Assembly: GCF_030123365.1 (NCBI RefSeq)
Contig: NZ_CP126107.1
Coordinates: forward strand, 1,659,501-1,723,500
Length of the DNA stretch: 64,000 nt
Reading direction: 5' to 3'
Origin: Neobacillus sp. SuZ13
GTDB lineage: Bacteria; Bacillota; Bacilli; Bacillales; Cytobacillaceae
Shown here: piece by piece, positions 45,026 to 55,437 of the stretch
How the letters are laid out: each line of letters begins with the position of its first letter
Position numbering within the stretch: the stretch's first letter is position 1
Position numbers and translations under genes: made by a program
Notes under the pieces: generated by a model
Database searches by the model: none
The model's input: the letters and a program-made list of their open reading frames with translations, nothing else
Told to the model about the DNA's origin: nothing

Positions 45026-45379
45026 TTGAGTAATCTTGCCAGGAAGAAATTAGAACAGCAACACACGGAGCAGGAAGTCCAACAAAAGAGACAAGTCATT
45101 ATTAAAAAATCCTGGCTCACTCCAGGGGAAAAAATTATTGGAATAGCTTTTGCCGGATTTGTATGTTTTGGTGCGGTCCATATTATTTCAAATCAAGCCA
45201 AAATTTATGATGTTAACAAAGATATACAAATTATGGAAGCAAAAGTGTCGGAACAACAGAAAGTAAATAGTGATTTGCAGGTTCAAGTAAGTGAATTGAG
45301 TGCGTACGATCGAATTTATAAGAAGGCCAAGGAAATGGGTCTTATAAAAAACGAAAATAACGTCAAGGTAGTGCATTAG
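45026..45379 (+). CDS. ftsL: cell division protein FtsL
   Basis: FtsL is a bitopic divisome protein that works with DivIB and DivIC to activate FtsW and PbpB. Seen: a short charged cytoplasmic part, one membrane helix (IIGIAFAGFVCFGAVHII, residues about 38-55) and an extracellular coiled coil. TTG at 45026, six bases after GGAGGGG, is chosen because it gives MSNLARKK and 117 residues, equal to B. subtilis FtsL; the frame is open back into rsmH. pbpB follows after two bases. Confidence 0.9.
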   Translation: MSNLARKKLEQQHTEQEVQQKRQVIIKKSWLTPGEKIIGIAFAGFVCFGAVHIISNQAKIYDVNKDIQIMEAKVSEQQKVNSDLQVQVSELSAYDRIYKKAKEMGLIKNENNVKVVH

Positions 45380-45381
45380 AA

Positions 45382-47619
45382 ATGAACAAGAAACAGCCCT
45401 ATATGAATGCAGGAGCAACCCTTTTATTTGGATTTTTTGGTTTGCTCTTTTTTGTTTTACTCTTCAGATATTTTTCAATTCAAATCACTGGTGAGGTTGA
45501 TGGACAGCCTCTTGCTGCAAAGGCGCAAGAAAAATACAGCAGGGAAGGGAATTTGGCTGCTTTAAGGGGCGATATCTTAGACCGGAATGGCGAAGTAATT
45601 GCTGAAGATACCAATGCCTATACGTTAATTGCTATATTAGATAAAAAGATGACAACTAATTCCAAAAAGCCTCAGCACGTAAAAGATCCAGAGAAAACGG
45701 CAAAAGAATTAGCTAAATATCTAGAGATGGACGAATTAGAGATTTATAGTATCTTATCAAAAGGAATAAAAAATCATAAATTTCAGGTTGAATTCGGCAA
45801 AGAAGGCAGAGATATTACCCACGAAACAAAGAGTAAGATTGAGAAACTTAAACTTCCCGGCATTACATTTATCCGTGATTCCAAACGCTTCTATCCTAAT
45901 GGTGTATTTGCTTCCCACTTAGTGGGTTATGCTGACCGGATTGAGCAAAAGGACAAAAGTATTAAGTCAGTGGGTAAAATGGGCATTGAGAAAAGTTTAA
46001 ATGATGAATTAACGGGGACAAATGGGAAGGTTAATTTTGAAAGTGATTTGTGGGGGTATATCCTTCCTGATGGAAAAGAAAAAATTACACCTGCCCAAAA
46101 TGGGAATGATGTTTATTTAACCATTGACCAAAAAATTCAAACCTTTTTAGAAGATGCAATGAACAAAGCAGCAAAGGAATATAACCCGGAAAAAATCATT
46201 GCGATTGTTGCGGACCCGAAAACTGGTGAAATATTAGCAATGGGACAACGTCCTTCTTTTGATCCAAAAACAAAAGAAGGAATTGAAGACGGCTGGCATA
46301 ATGAAGCGATTGAAACTTCATTTGAACCTGGTTCAACCATGAAAATTTTTACGCTTGCAGCAGCTGTCCAGGAAAAGGTGTTCAATCCAAACGAAACCTA
46401 TCAATCTGGTTCATATCAAGTAACGAAAAGGGATAAAGCAATTCATGATCATAATTACTCTGGATGGGGTCAGATCACCTATCTAGAAGGTGTACAGCGT
46501 TCATCAAACGTTGCTTTTGCAAAAATAGCAAAAGAGAAGCTTGGTTTTGAAAAGTACCGAGAATATTTAACAAAGTTTGGCTTTGATAAGCCCACAGGAA
46601 TTGACCTTCCCAACGAAACATCAGGGAAAATTCAATTTACCTATCCGATTGAAAAAATTACTACTGCTTACGGGCAGGGAACAGCAATAACACCTATACA
46701 GCAAATTCAAGCGGCAACAGCCATTGCAAATGGTGGGAAAATGATAAAACCGCATGTGGTTAAAAAAATTGTCAATCATGATACAGGTGAGGTCATTAAA
46801 TCATCATCCTCTCAAGTTGTTTCAACACCAATCACAAAAGAAACGGCCAAAGAGGTTCGAGATATCCTTGAAACTGTTGTTACCTCACCAAAGGGTACTG
46901 GCGGCCGTTATAAAATTGATGGATACAGTGTTGCTGGAAAGACGGGAACAGCTAATATCCCTGGACCGAATGGCGGGTATTTACAAGGTGCTAATAACTA
47001 TATGTTCTCATTTTTAGGGATGGCACCAAAGGATGATCCGGAATTAATAGTTTATGTTGCGGTTCAACAGCCTAAATTAGAAGGGCTTGAAACTGGTCAA
47101 GGTGCTATTCCTGTTTCGGCAATTTTTAACCCAGTCATGAAAAACAGCCTTCATTACTTAAACATTAAGCCTTCTCAACTTGAGGAGGCAAAAATGGATA
47201 AACTAGAAGATTTTAAGGGCAAATCGGTTGTTGAAACCGTAGCTGCTCTAAAAGGAAAAGGTATTGAACCTGTCGTAATTGGAAAAGGATCAAAAGTTAT
47301 TAGGCATCTGCCAGAGTCTGGGACAACAGTTTTACAGGGTGAGAAAGTAATCATACAAACGAATGGTGAAATTATTGCCCCTGATATGACAGGTTGGTCA
47401 CTTAGAGATGTAATGAAAGTAGCGAATATTGCTGGATTAAAGTTAAATTCAAAGGGCAAAGGGTTTGTAACCCAGCAGAATATAAAACCGAAAACACATG
47501 TTCAAAAAGGAGATTTTTTAATCGTAGACTTAAAGACTCCTGAAGAACAGTGGAATCAGGAAAATAATGAAAAAACAAATGCCCAGGAAGAAAATACTGA
47601 AGAACCAGTCCAGGATTAA
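45382..47619 (+). CDS. pbpB: penicillin-binding protein 2B, divisome transpeptidase
   Basis: PBP2B is the class B transpeptidase of the vegetative septum, partner of FtsW. Seen: an N-terminal membrane helix, dimerisation domain, transpeptidase motifs STMK with active Ser318, RSSN and GKTGTA, and two C-terminal PASTA repeats (residues about 585-715). It has 745 residues and an acidic glutamine/asparagine-rich tail. It is followed by a terminator and then its sporulation paralogue spoVD. Confidence 0.96.
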   Translation: MNKKQPYMNAGATLLFGFFGLLFFVLLFRYFSIQITGEVDGQPLAAKAQEKYSREGNLAALRGDILDRNGEVIAEDTNAYTLIAILDKKMTTNSKKPQHVKDPEKTAKELAKYLEMDELEIYSILSKGIKNHKFQVEFGKEGRDITHETKSKIEKLKLPGITFIRDSKRFYPNGVFASHLVGYADRIEQKDKSIKSVGKMGIEKSLNDELTGTNGKVNFESDLWGYILPDGKEKITPAQNGNDVYLTIDQKIQTFLEDAMNKAAKEYNPEKIIAIVADPKTGEILAMGQRPSFDPKTKEGIEDGWHNEAIETSFEPGSTMKIFTLAAAVQEKVFNPNETYQSGSYQVTKRDKAIHDHNYSGWGQITYLEGVQRSSNVAFAKIAKEKLGFEKYREYLTKFGFDKPTGIDLPNETSGKIQFTYPIEKITTAYGQGTAITPIQQIQAATAIANGGKMIKPHVVKKIVNHDTGEVIKSSSSQVVSTPITKETAKEVRDILETVVTSPKGTGGRYKIDGYSVAGKTGTANIPGPNGGYLQGANNYMFSFLGMAPKDDPELIVYVAVQQPKLEGLETGQGAIPVSAIFNPVMKNSLHYLNIKPSQLEEAKMDKLEDFKGKSVVETVAALKGKGIEPVVIGKGSKVIRHLPESGTTVLQGEKVIIQTNGEIIAPDMTGWSLRDVMKVANIAGLKLNSKGKGFVTQQNIKPKTHVQKGDFLIVDLKTPEEQWNQENNEKTNAQEENTEEPVQD

Positions 47620-47625
47620 TAGAAG

Positions 47626-47651
47626 ATCCCGCTGTCTTAGCGGGATTTTTC
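47626..47651 (+). terminator. terminator of mraZ-pbpB
   Basis: ATCCCGCT and AGCGGGAT form an 8-bp stem followed by five T, 7 bases after the pbpB stop. It separates the division genes from spoVD. Confidence 0.85.
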
Positions 47652-47735
47652 CTATCTAATCACCCTAACCAGCGTTCTAAGGGAAAAAGTACAAGCATAT
47701 AAATGAACGATAGAAAAAGGAGGGTCGTTCAAACT

Positions 47736-49655
47736 ATGCGTGTTTCAAATGTTACTGTTCGTAAACGATTAATGATTGCACTATTCCTTGGTATTCTCAC
47801 CTTCTTAATTATTGATGTCCGGCTAGGATATGTTCAATTTGTCCTTGGTGATTGGTTAACAGCAGGTGCTAAAGACTCTTGGAGCCGTAATATTCCCTTT
47901 GAACCTGAACGAGGAGAAATTGTTGACAGGAATGGCGTACCGCTGGCAACAAATATTAGTACTCCAACCGTCTGGGTTGTTCCAAGACAAATTAAAGACC
48001 CGGCAACAACAGCGGAAAAGCTTGCTTCCGTTTTAAATATGTCAAAAGAAAAGGCTTATAGGGATATTACCCTGAGAGAAAGGATTGTTCGAATCAAGGA
48101 AGGCAGAAAAATTTCACATGAAAAGGCTAAGGAAATCAGGTCATTAGGACTTGAAGGTGTCTATATTGGTGAAGATTCTAAGCGGCATTATCCAATGGGG
48201 AGCTATCTATCACATGTTCTTGGGTTTGCAGGAGTGGACAACCAGGGATTGATGGGCTTAGAACAATATTATGATAAAGAGCTAAGTGGTGAACGGGGCT
48301 CAGTTAAATTTTATGCAAATGCTAAAGGGGAAAGAATGAACGATATGGCAGATGATTATGAGAAGCCGACAAATGGTCTCGCATTGAAGCTGACAATCGA
48401 TTCAAAAATCCAAACAATAGTGGAAAGAGAGTTGGATATCGCAGACGCAAAATATAACCCGGACGGGATTGTTGCAATTGCAATGAACCCAAACAATGGA
48501 GAGATATTAGCCATGTCGAGCAGACCGACCTTTGATCCAGCTAATTTTCAAAATGTACCACAAGAGGTTTATAACCGCAATCTCCCTGTATGGTCAACGT
48601 ACGAACCAGGATCTACTTTTAAAATTATTACCCTGGCAGCAGCCTTGAATGAAGGAAAAGTGAATTTAGAAAAGGAACATTTCCATGATTCAGGGTCGGT
48701 TCAGGTAGCGGGAGCTAGATTAAAGTGCTGGAAACGAGGCGGTCACGGCGATCAGTCCTTTTTAGAAGTTGTGCAAAATTCCTGCAACCCTGGGTTTGTC
48801 GAATTAGGACAAAGACTTGGGAAAGAAAAATTGTTTAAATATGTGAAGGATTTTGGTTTTGGTCAGAAGACCGGTATTGATTTACAAGGCGAAGGAACGG
48901 GGATTTTATTCAATTTAGATCGTGTAGGGCCTGTTGAACAAGCAACGACAGCCTTTGGACAAGGGGTATCAGTTACACCTATCCAGCAGGTTACGGCTGT
49001 ATCAGCAGCCATTAATGGCGGGATATTATATAAGCCGTATATTGCAAAAGAGCTCGTAGATCCAATTACCAACGAAGTCGTAATGAGAAATTCCCCAGTT
49101 GAAAAACGCCGGGTAATTACGGAAGAAACTTCAAAAGAAATCCGCCATGCTCTTGAGAGTGTAGTTGCCCAAGGGTCCGGTGGAAGGGCATTTGTTGATG
49201 GTTACCGAGTAGGTGGAAAAACTGGAACAGCCCAAAAAGCGAAAAACGGAAGATATTTAGAAAATAATTTTATCGTTTCCTTTGTTGGATTTGCTCCTGC
49301 AGATGATCCACAAATTGTTGTCTATGTGGCAGTCGATAATCCAAAAGGAGTAACAGCCTTCGGTGGAACAGTCAGTGCTCCAATTGTTGGTAATATAATG
49401 AAGGATAGTTTGAGCCAGATGGGGATTAAACCTCGAAAGGGTCAAATTGAAAAGGAACTGAAATGGCCAGATACACCGTTAATAAAATTACCTGATTTCA
49501 CAGGATTAACAAAAATGGAGCTAATGGATCAACTGATAAATCTAAAAATTGATGCTAGTGGTGAGGGTGATGTAGTCGTAAGGCAATCTCCCGAAGCAGG
49601 CGCCAAGGTTAAAGAAGGGTCAAAAATTAGGCTTTATTTTGGTAAAGAAGATTAA
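47736..49655 (+). CDS. spoVD: stage V sporulation protein D (SpoVD), spore cortex transpeptidase
   Basis: SpoVD is a class B penicillin-binding protein that makes cortex peptidoglycan with SpoVE in the engulfed forespore. Seen: MRVSNVTVRKRL then a membrane helix, STFK with active Ser293, the characteristic RCWK-type CWKRGGHG and NSCNPGF segments, GKTGTAQ, and one C-terminal PASTA repeat. ATG at 47736 matches the SpoVD start as I recall it; an in-frame ATG at 47703 lies in front of AAAGGAGGG. It has 639 residues. A CATATAAAT at 47696 might be a sigma-E -10. Confidence 0.95.
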   Translation: MRVSNVTVRKRLMIALFLGILTFLIIDVRLGYVQFVLGDWLTAGAKDSWSRNIPFEPERGEIVDRNGVPLATNISTPTVWVVPRQIKDPATTAEKLASVLNMSKEKAYRDITLRERIVRIKEGRKISHEKAKEIRSLGLEGVYIGEDSKRHYPMGSYLSHVLGFAGVDNQGLMGLEQYYDKELSGERGSVKFYANAKGERMNDMADDYEKPTNGLALKLTIDSKIQTIVERELDIADAKYNPDGIVAIAMNPNNGEILAMSSRPTFDPANFQNVPQEVYNRNLPVWSTYEPGSTFKIITLAAALNEGKVNLEKEHFHDSGSVQVAGARLKCWKRGGHGDQSFLEVVQNSCNPGFVELGQRLGKEKLFKYVKDFGFGQKTGIDLQGEGTGILFNLDRVGPVEQATTAFGQGVSVTPIQQVTAVSAAINGGILYKPYIAKELVDPITNEVVMRNSPVEKRRVITEETSKEIRHALESVVAQGSGGRAFVDGYRVGGKTGTAQKAKNGRYLENNFIVSFVGFAPADDPQIVVYVAVDNPKGVTAFGGTVSAPIVGNIMKDSLSQMGIKPRKGQIEKELKWPDTPLIKLPDFTGLTKMELMDQLINLKIDASGEGDVVVRQSPEAGAKVKEGSKIRLYFGKED

Positions 49656-49679
49656 TGCAACTAAAAGTTCATGTAAGAA

Positions 49680-49716
49680 GAGGCGGTCGGAATGATTTCC
49701 GCCGCCTAATTTTTTC
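49680..49716 (+). terminator. terminator of spoVD
   Basis: AGGCGG and CCGCCT pair, with inner GGAA/TTCC, followed by TAATTTTTT. Confidence 0.75.
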
Positions 49717-49846
49717 ATTAAGCTTTGATTACTAAATAGCAAAATAAAATGTTTTAATGTAAAATAAGATGGAACTTTCTTAAGAGGAATTTCCAAAGGT
49801 GAAAATTAGTCATATGTATGTACGGTTATGAGAGGATTTGAGAGAA

Positions 49847-51307
49847 ATGAAGCTACAAAAGCTGCTTAAGAATTTGCATCTTCTAGTTCCTTATCTAGGT
49901 GAGGATCCAGAGATAACTTCGATTGAGAACGATAATCGGAAGGTGCAAAACGGGAGCTTATTTATTTGTATTAAGGGATACACAGTAGACGGTCATGATT
50001 TTGCTGAATCTGCTGTGAAAAGCGGGGCAGCAGCCGTATTAGCTGAGCGTCCGTTATCACTAGATGTACCTGTCATTCTTGTTAAAGATACAACGAGAGC
50101 AATGGCAGTGCTAGCTGATGCTTTTTATGAGCAGCCAACGAAAAACCTGCACTTGATCGGAATTACCGGAACAAACGGAAAAACAACCACCAGCCATTTA
50201 ATTGAGAAAATATTCGCCGATGCCAATCAAAAAACAGGTCTAATTGGCACGATGTATACTAAAATAGCTGACAAGACGATTGAAACTAAAAACACAACCC
50301 CGGAAAGTTTAACACTTCAAAAAACCTTTAGACAAATGGTTGAAGCAGGTGTTGATATAGCAGTAATGGAGGTTTCCTCGCATGCGTTAGATCTTGGCAG
50401 GGTACATGGCTGCGATTATGATGTGGCTGTGTTTACAAACCTTACGCAGGACCATTTGGATTATCATAAAACAATGGAAGAATATAAGCGTGCAAAGAGT
50501 TTATTATTTGCCCAGCTTGGTAATACATTTGATCACCAAAAACCTAAATTTGCCATATTAAATGCTGACGACCCAGCTTCTGATATGTATCGCAGGTCGA
50601 CTGCTGCACATGTTATTACATATGGAATCGACAATAAAGCTGATCTTCAAGCGAAGAACATCCAAATGACTTCTTCAGGTACCCAGTTTGAGCTTGTTGT
50701 CCAATCGGAAAAATATCCAATTAAGATGCAATTAATTGGTAAATTCAGTGTTTATAATGTTTTAGCAAGTATTGCGGCTTCCGTTGTGTCCGGCATTGAT
50801 ATTAAGGCAGTTATTCAGTCGATTGAAAGTGTAAAAGGCGTATCAGGTAGATTTGAGCTTGTAAATGCAGGACAGGAATTTACGGTTATTGTTGATTATG
50901 CCCACACACCTGACAGTCTTGAAAATGTATTAAAAACGGTTCAGCATTTTGCAAAGAAGAAGGTTTTCGTTATTGTTGGCTGTGGTGGTGACCGTGATCG
51001 GACGAAGAGACCGTTGATGGCTCAAATAGCATGTCAGTTGGCCTCCGACCCAATCCTAACCTCGGATAACCCAAGAAGTGAGGACCCGATAGCAATATTA
51101 AAGGACATGGAAGCAGGAGTGCAAGGTTCAGCATACCGAATGATCCCTGACCGCAAAGAAGCAATCCAAACTGCTGTTCGAGAGGCATCAGCAGGTGATG
51201 TGATTTTAATCGCAGGTAAAGGCCATGAAACCTATCAAATTATTGGCAATGTAGTTCACGATTTTGACGATCGGTTAGTTGCTAGGGAAGCGATTGAGGG
51301 GAGATAG
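49847..51307 (+). CDS. murE: UDP-MurNAc-tripeptide ligase MurE (meso-DAP adding)
   Basis: MurE adds the third amino acid to the peptidoglycan stem. Seen: N-terminal domain [28 protein letters not shown] loop [17 protein letters not shown] near residue 107, and DNPRSEDP near residue 405, which marks meso-diaminopimelate rather than lysine as substrate. It has 486 residues. ATG at 49847 is chosen for AGAGGA about ten bases upstream and the MKLQKLL start. The next gene begins three bases after its stop. Confidence 0.95.
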   Translation: MKLQKLLKNLHLLVPYLGEDPEITSIENDNRKVQNGSLFICIKGYTVDGHDFAESAVKSGAAAVLAERPLSLDVPVILVKDTTRAMAVLADAFYEQPTKNLHLIGITGTNGKTTTSHLIEKIFADANQKTGLIGTMYTKIADKTIETKNTTPESLTLQKTFRQMVEAGVDIAVMEVSSHALDLGRVHGCDYDVAVFTNLTQDHLDYHKTMEEYKRAKSLLFAQLGNTFDHQKPKFAILNADDPASDMYRRSTAAHVITYGIDNKADLQAKNIQMTSSGTQFELVVQSEKYPIKMQLIGKFSVYNVLASIAASVVSGIDIKAVIQSIESVKGVSGRFELVNAGQEFTVIVDYAHTPDSLENVLKTVQHFAKKKVFVIVGCGGDRDRTKRPLMAQIACQLASDPILTSDNPRSEDPIAILKDMEAGVQGSAYRMIPDRKEAIQTAVREASAGDVILIAGKGHETYQIIGNVVHDFDDRLVAREAIEGR

Positions 51308-51309
51308 CT

Positions 51310-51753
51310 ATGTACTTAGCTTTAAAAGACTTGACAAGTCTATTTGAGAATAGTCGTGGAGTCAAAGATAACCTGCTATTTTTTACAGTTTGCGACCATG
51401 CTCACACAGCACAGCCAAAAGGATTATTTGTATCATTAACTAAAAACGCAGGGGAACTTTCTGAGGCAATTTCTAACGGAGCAATAGCCGCGATTTGGGA
51501 GGAAGGAAACGAAGTTCCAAGCTATACACCGAACCATTTTCCAATATTCTATACACCAGACCAGGCAGAGGCGATTGTAACTATCCTAAATCGTTATATT
51601 GAAAAATTAAATGGAGAAACAGATGAAATTATGGAAATAACTAACTTTAAAATTACAAATAAAAAACTTCTTAATAAAAATAAAGAAACATATGATATAG
51701 CTGAGATGTTAAATGAAATTACTAGCAAATACGACGCTGAAAGGAGGGAATAA
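51310..51753 (+). CDS. orphan MurF-N-terminal-like protein between murE and mraY
   Basis: This protein of 147 residues resembles only the N-terminal (UDP-binding) domain of Mur ligases: [35 protein letters not shown] followed by [24 protein letters not shown] parallels the MurF pattern of LFV-L-G, A---GA-AA-W and a later -V-D---A---LA--Y. The ATP loop, central and C-terminal domains are absent; a lysine/asparagine-rich tail takes their place. murF occupies this spot in the dcw cluster of many bacteria, whereas B. subtilis has it next to ddl. It starts three bases after murE and stops two bases before mraY, with mraY's ribosome binding site in its end, so it is translated as part of the operon. 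The function is unknown. Confidence 0.8.
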   Translation: MYLALKDLTSLFENSRGVKDNLLFFTVCDHAHTAQPKGLFVSLTKNAGELSEAISNGAIAAIWEEGNEVPSYTPNHFPIFYTPDQAEAIVTILNRYIEKLNGETDEIMEITNFKITNKKLLNKNKETYDIAEMLNEITSKYDAERRE

Positions 51754-51754
51754 A

Positions 51755-52729
51755 ATGCTCGAGCAAGTTATTTTCTTCACAATAATTATGGGATTTCTTA
51801 TCTCAGTATTGCTTTCTCCAGTTTTTATTCCCTTCTTAAGAAGGTTGAAATTTGGACAAAGCATTCGTGAGGAGGGGCCAAAATCCCATCAAATAAAATC
51901 AGGCACACCCACCATGGGTGGTGTAATGATTTTGTTTTCGATTGTTATTACGACACTTGTAATGACAGGTAAGTTTTCTGAACCGACGGTTAAAACTTAT
52001 TTGCTGCTTCTTGTTACACTTGGTTTTGGATTGCTGGGGTTTTTAGATGATTTTATCAAAGTTGCTCTTAAAAGGAATTTAGGATTAACTTCTAAACAAA
52101 AACTGGCAGGACAAATCATTATTTCAGTAATTTTTTATCTTATTTATAAACAACAAGGTTTTTCTACCGAAATAAGCATTCCCTTTACGGATTCCACATT
52201 TGATTTAGGATGGTTTTTCATTTTCTTCATCATATTCTGGTTAGTTGGGTTTTCCAATGCTGTTAATTTAACAGATGGACTGGATGGCTTGGTGTCAGGC
52301 ACCGCAGCTATTGCATTTGGTGCACTTGCTGTCCTTGCGTGGAATCAATCTCAGATGGAAATTGCTATATTTTCTGTGGCGGTGGTAGGCGCTGTACTAG
52401 GATTCTTGGTATTTAATGCCCATCCTGCTAAGGTTTTTATGGGAGATACAGGTTCACTTGCACTTGGTGGTGCAATTGCAACGATTGCTATTCTTACCAA
52501 GCTTGAAATTTTACTTATTATCATTGGTGGAGTATTTGTTATTGAAACGTTATCGGTTATTTTACAGGTTATTTCCTTCAAAACGACGGGTAAACGGATT
52601 TTCCGTATGAGCCCATTACATCATCATTATGAATTAGTTGGCTGGTCGGAATGGCGGGTGGTTGTCACTTTTTGGAGTGTAGGATTAATTCTTGCGATAT
52701 TAGGAATCTATATTGAGGTGTGGTTATAA
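51755..52729 (+). CDS. mraY: phospho-MurNAc-pentapeptide transferase MraY
   Basis: MraY makes lipid I by moving phospho-MurNAc-pentapeptide to undecaprenyl phosphate. Seen: about ten membrane helices, the acidic motif FLDDFIKV, the [12 protein letters not shown] loop, and the [12 protein letters not shown] histidine motif. It has 324 residues. ATG at 51755 follows AAAGGAGGG and gives [14 protein letters not shown]. murD begins directly after its stop. Confidence 0.97.
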   Translation: MLEQVIFFTIIMGFLISVLLSPVFIPFLRRLKFGQSIREEGPKSHQIKSGTPTMGGVMILFSIVITTLVMTGKFSEPTVKTYLLLLVTLGFGLLGFLDDFIKVALKRNLGLTSKQKLAGQIIISVIFYLIYKQQGFSTEISIPFTDSTFDLGWFFIFFIIFWLVGFSNAVNLTDGLDGLVSGTAAIAFGALAVLAWNQSQMEIAIFSVAVVGAVLGFLVFNAHPAKVFMGDTGSLALGGAIATIAILTKLEILLIIIGGVFVIETLSVILQVISFKTTGKRIFRMSPLHHHYELVGWSEWRVVVTFWSVGLILAILGIYIEVWL

Positions 52730-54082
52730 TTGAAACAGAATAACTCTTTCAGTCATAAAAAAATTCTTGTCCTAGGTTTGGCGAAAAGCGGGGTAACAGC
52801 TGCCGCCCTATTACATAAGCTTGGTGCATTTGTAACTGTTAATGACAAAAAGCCATTTTCGGAAAATCCAGAGGCTCAGGGATTACTAGAGCTAGGAATT
52901 AAAGTAATTTGTGGTGATCACCCAATTGAGCTGCTTGATGAAGGATTCGAGTTAATTGTCAAGAATCCTGGTATTCCATATAACAACCCAATGATTTCAG
53001 GTGCTATAGAAAAAGGGATCCCTGTAATTACTGAGGTCGAACTTGCTTATGAAATATCTGAAGCCCCGTTTATTGGGATCACAGGGACAAATGGGAAAAC
53101 AACAACGACAACTTTGGTTTATGAAATGCTAAATGAGGGTCAGAAACACCCGTTAATCGCAGGGAATATCGGTACCGTTGCATCAGGGGTAGCCGAGGAG
53201 GCAACGGCAGAGAATACAATTGTCATTGAATTATCTTCTTTTCAGTTAATGGGAATTGACACGTTTAAACCTAAGATCGCCATACTTACAAACCTTTATG
53301 ATGCCCATTTAGATTATCATGGGACAAAAAAGGAATATATTGCTGCAAAGGCAAACATTACAAAAAATCAAACTGAAGTTGACTATCTTATTGTTAATGC
53401 GGATCAAGAAGAAACATTAGAAGTTGCACGTCACTCTAAGGCCAAAATTATTCCTTTTTCGACAAAGAAGAAGCTGACTGAAGGTGCATATCTATCTAAT
53501 GGCTGGATTATGTTTAATAATGATAAAGTAATGGAAATTGAGAACATAGCTTTGCCGGGCAATCACAACCTTGAAAATATCTTATCTGCTATGGCTGCAG
53601 CAAAGCTTTCAGGTGTAGAAAATAGCGCCATCCAGCAGGTTCTCCGAACGTTTACTGGTGTCAGGCACCGTCTGCAATACGTAAGAGAAGTGAACGGAAG
53701 AAAGTTTTACAATGATTCGAAAGCAACGAACATTTTAGCGACGGTTAATGCCTTGGCTGCTTTTGAAGCCCCGGTAATTCTCCTTGCAGGTGGTTTGGAT
53801 CGCGGAAATGAATTTGATGAACTACTTCCTTATTTAAAAAATGTAAAAGCAATGATAACCTTTGGGCAAACTGCACCTAAAATGGAACGCATTGGGAAGG
53901 AAGCGGGAATAAAACAGATTAACCGTGTCGATAATGTTGACAAGGCTGTGCCTGAGGCTTATCGATACTCTGAATCAGGTGACGTGATATTATTATCTCC
54001 AGCATGTGCCAGCTGGGACCAATATAAAACTTTTGAGGTCAGGGGAGACATTTTTATCGATGCGGTGCATAAGCTTAAGTAA
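52730..54082 (+). CDS. murD: UDP-MurNAc-L-Ala--D-Glu ligase MurD
   Basis: MurD adds D-glutamate to UDP-MurNAc-L-alanine. Seen: [15 protein letters not shown] near the start, ATP loop [18 protein letters not shown] near residue 116, and the closing [20 protein letters not shown]. It has 450 residues. The TTG start directly abuts the mraY stop, and GAGGTG lies nine bases upstream within mraY. Confidence 0.95.
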   Translation: MKQNNSFSHKKILVLGLAKSGVTAAALLHKLGAFVTVNDKKPFSENPEAQGLLELGIKVICGDHPIELLDEGFELIVKNPGIPYNNPMISGAIEKGIPVITEVELAYEISEAPFIGITGTNGKTTTTTLVYEMLNEGQKHPLIAGNIGTVASGVAEEATAENTIVIELSSFQLMGIDTFKPKIAILTNLYDAHLDYHGTKKEYIAAKANITKNQTEVDYLIVNADQEETLEVARHSKAKIIPFSTKKKLTEGAYLSNGWIMFNNDKVMEIENIALPGNHNLENILSAMAAAKLSGVENSAIQQVLRTFTGVRHRLQYVREVNGRKFYNDSKATNILATVNALAAFEAPVILLAGGLDRGNEFDELLPYLKNVKAMITFGQTAPKMERIGKEAGIKQINRVDNVDKAVPEAYRYSESGDVILLSPACASWDQYKTFEVRGDIFIDAVHKLK

Positions 54083-54095
54083 GGGCTTGTCCATT

Positions 54096-54112
54096 GGGCG
54101 CTAGAGCTAGAC
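54096..54112 (-). repeat. repeat family A, remnant
   Basis: GGGCGCTAGAGCTAGAC is, on the minus strand, GTCTAGCTCTAGCGCCC, one base different from the expected left end of family A. No right end is seen nearby, so this is a fragment. It sits between murD and spoVE. Confidence 0.5.
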
Positions 54113-54183
54113 GTTCATCTAAGTTCAGCTTAAAACTATAACTACTAGCTAAGCCCTAAAACTAGCAGTTGAGGTGTATGGTG

Positions 54184-55284
54184 GTGCCGACAAAGAGAAC
54201 AACTCCTGATTTTATTTTATTGATTGTAACATTCACGCTTCTGGCAATAGGACTTATCATGGTTTACAGCGCAAGTGCTATTTGGGCTGAATATAAATTT
54301 AATGATTCCTTTTTCTTTGCAAAAAGGCAAACTCTTTTTGCCGGAGTTGGAGTTGCTGCCATGTTTTTCATAATGAACATCAATTATTGGACGTGGCGGA
54401 CCTGGTCCAAAACCTTTTTACTAGTTTGTTTTGTGTTACTTATTCTTGTGTTAATTCCTGGGATTGGAAATGAAAGAAATGGTTCTCGTAGTTGGATTGG
54501 TGTTGGTGCCTTTTCAATCCAGCCTTCGGAATTTATGAAACTGGCAATGATTGCTTTTTTGGCTAAGTATCTTTCCGAACGGCAAAAGTTAATTACTTCG
54601 TTTAAGAAGGGTCTTATTCCTTCATTAGGTCTTGCTTTTCTAGCCTTTTCAATGATCATGCTTCAACCGGATTTAGGCACAGGCACAGTGATGATGGGAA
54701 CCTGTGTTGTGATGATTTTTATTGCAGGTGCTCGTGTAAGTCATTTTGCCTTTCTGGGACTGTTAGGAGTCGCTGGATTTATTGGTCTTATTGCCTCCGC
54801 TCCATACCGAATTAAACGGATCACATCTTTTTTGGATCCATGGTCGGATCCGTTAGTGACAGGATTTCAAATTATTCAATCACTCTATGCGATTGGTCCT
54901 GGCGGATTGTTTGGGCTCGGACTTGGCGAGAGCAGGCAGAAGTTCTTCTACCTGCCTGAACCTCAGACAGACTTTATCTTTGCGATTCTTTCTGAAGAAC
55001 TAGGCTTTATTGGTGGTTCATTCATATTACTTTTGTTTGCACTGTTATTATGGAGAGGGATTCGAATCGCATTAGGTGCACCGGATTTATATGGCAGTTT
55101 TCTAGCAGTAGGTATCATCGCCATGGTAGCGATTCAAGTTATGATTAATATTGGTGTTGTTACAGGTCTTATGCCTGTTACAGGCATTACCTTGCCATTT
55201 TTAAGCTATGGAGGTTCTAGTTTGACCTTGATGTTAATGGCGATTGGTGTACTCCTTAATATCAGCAGGTATTCGAGATTATGA
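54184..55284 (+). CDS. spoVE: stage V sporulation protein E (SpoVE), SEDS polymerase
   Basis: SpoVE is the sporulation FtsW paralogue that polymerises cortex glycan with SpoVD. Seen: GLIMVYSASAIWAEYKFNDSFFFAKRQ, the SEDS motif FSIQPSEFMKLAMIAFLAKYL, PEPQTDFIFAILSEELG, and TLPFLSYGGSSLT. GTG at 54184, seven bases after GAGGTG, is chosen because it gives MPTKRTTPDF and 366 residues, as in B. subtilis; earlier in-frame ATG and GTG codons overlap the ribosome binding site region. It lies inside the mur genes. Confidence 0.93.
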   Translation: MPTKRTTPDFILLIVTFTLLAIGLIMVYSASAIWAEYKFNDSFFFAKRQTLFAGVGVAAMFFIMNINYWTWRTWSKTFLLVCFVLLILVLIPGIGNERNGSRSWIGVGAFSIQPSEFMKLAMIAFLAKYLSERQKLITSFKKGLIPSLGLAFLAFSMIMLQPDLGTGTVMMGTCVVMIFIAGARVSHFAFLGLLGVAGFIGLIASAPYRIKRITSFLDPWSDPLVTGFQIIQSLYAIGPGGLFGLGLGESRQKFFYLPEPQTDFIFAILSEELGFIGGSFILLLFALLLWRGIRIALGAPDLYGSFLAVGIIAMVAIQVMINIGVVTGLMPVTGITLPFLSYGGSSLTLMLMAIGVLLNISRYSRL

Positions 55285-55437
55285 ACCTTCCCCCTGTTTA
55301 GCGGCAGGGTTCTTTTTATTTTAGGCTGTGATAATTTACAATTAGATAACATTCTTTTTTCATTTGCGTTATTACGATTGTTTTTATAGTAAGATAGGGT
55401 AGGCATTAGGTGTTAAATAGTTAATGAGGTGGAAAAA

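Noticed and set aside
45382..49655. Adjacent pbpB and spoVD as a recent duplication
   Set aside because: The proteins differ widely (two against one PASTA repeat, different motif surroundings) and each matches its own known Bacillus orthologue in the normal order.
51310..52000. The MurF-N-like gene as a frameshifted full-length murF
   Set aside because: The DNA immediately downstream codes for mraY from its normal first residue, and no ATP loop or central Mur-ligase domain is found in any frame, so there is no remainder of murF to restore.
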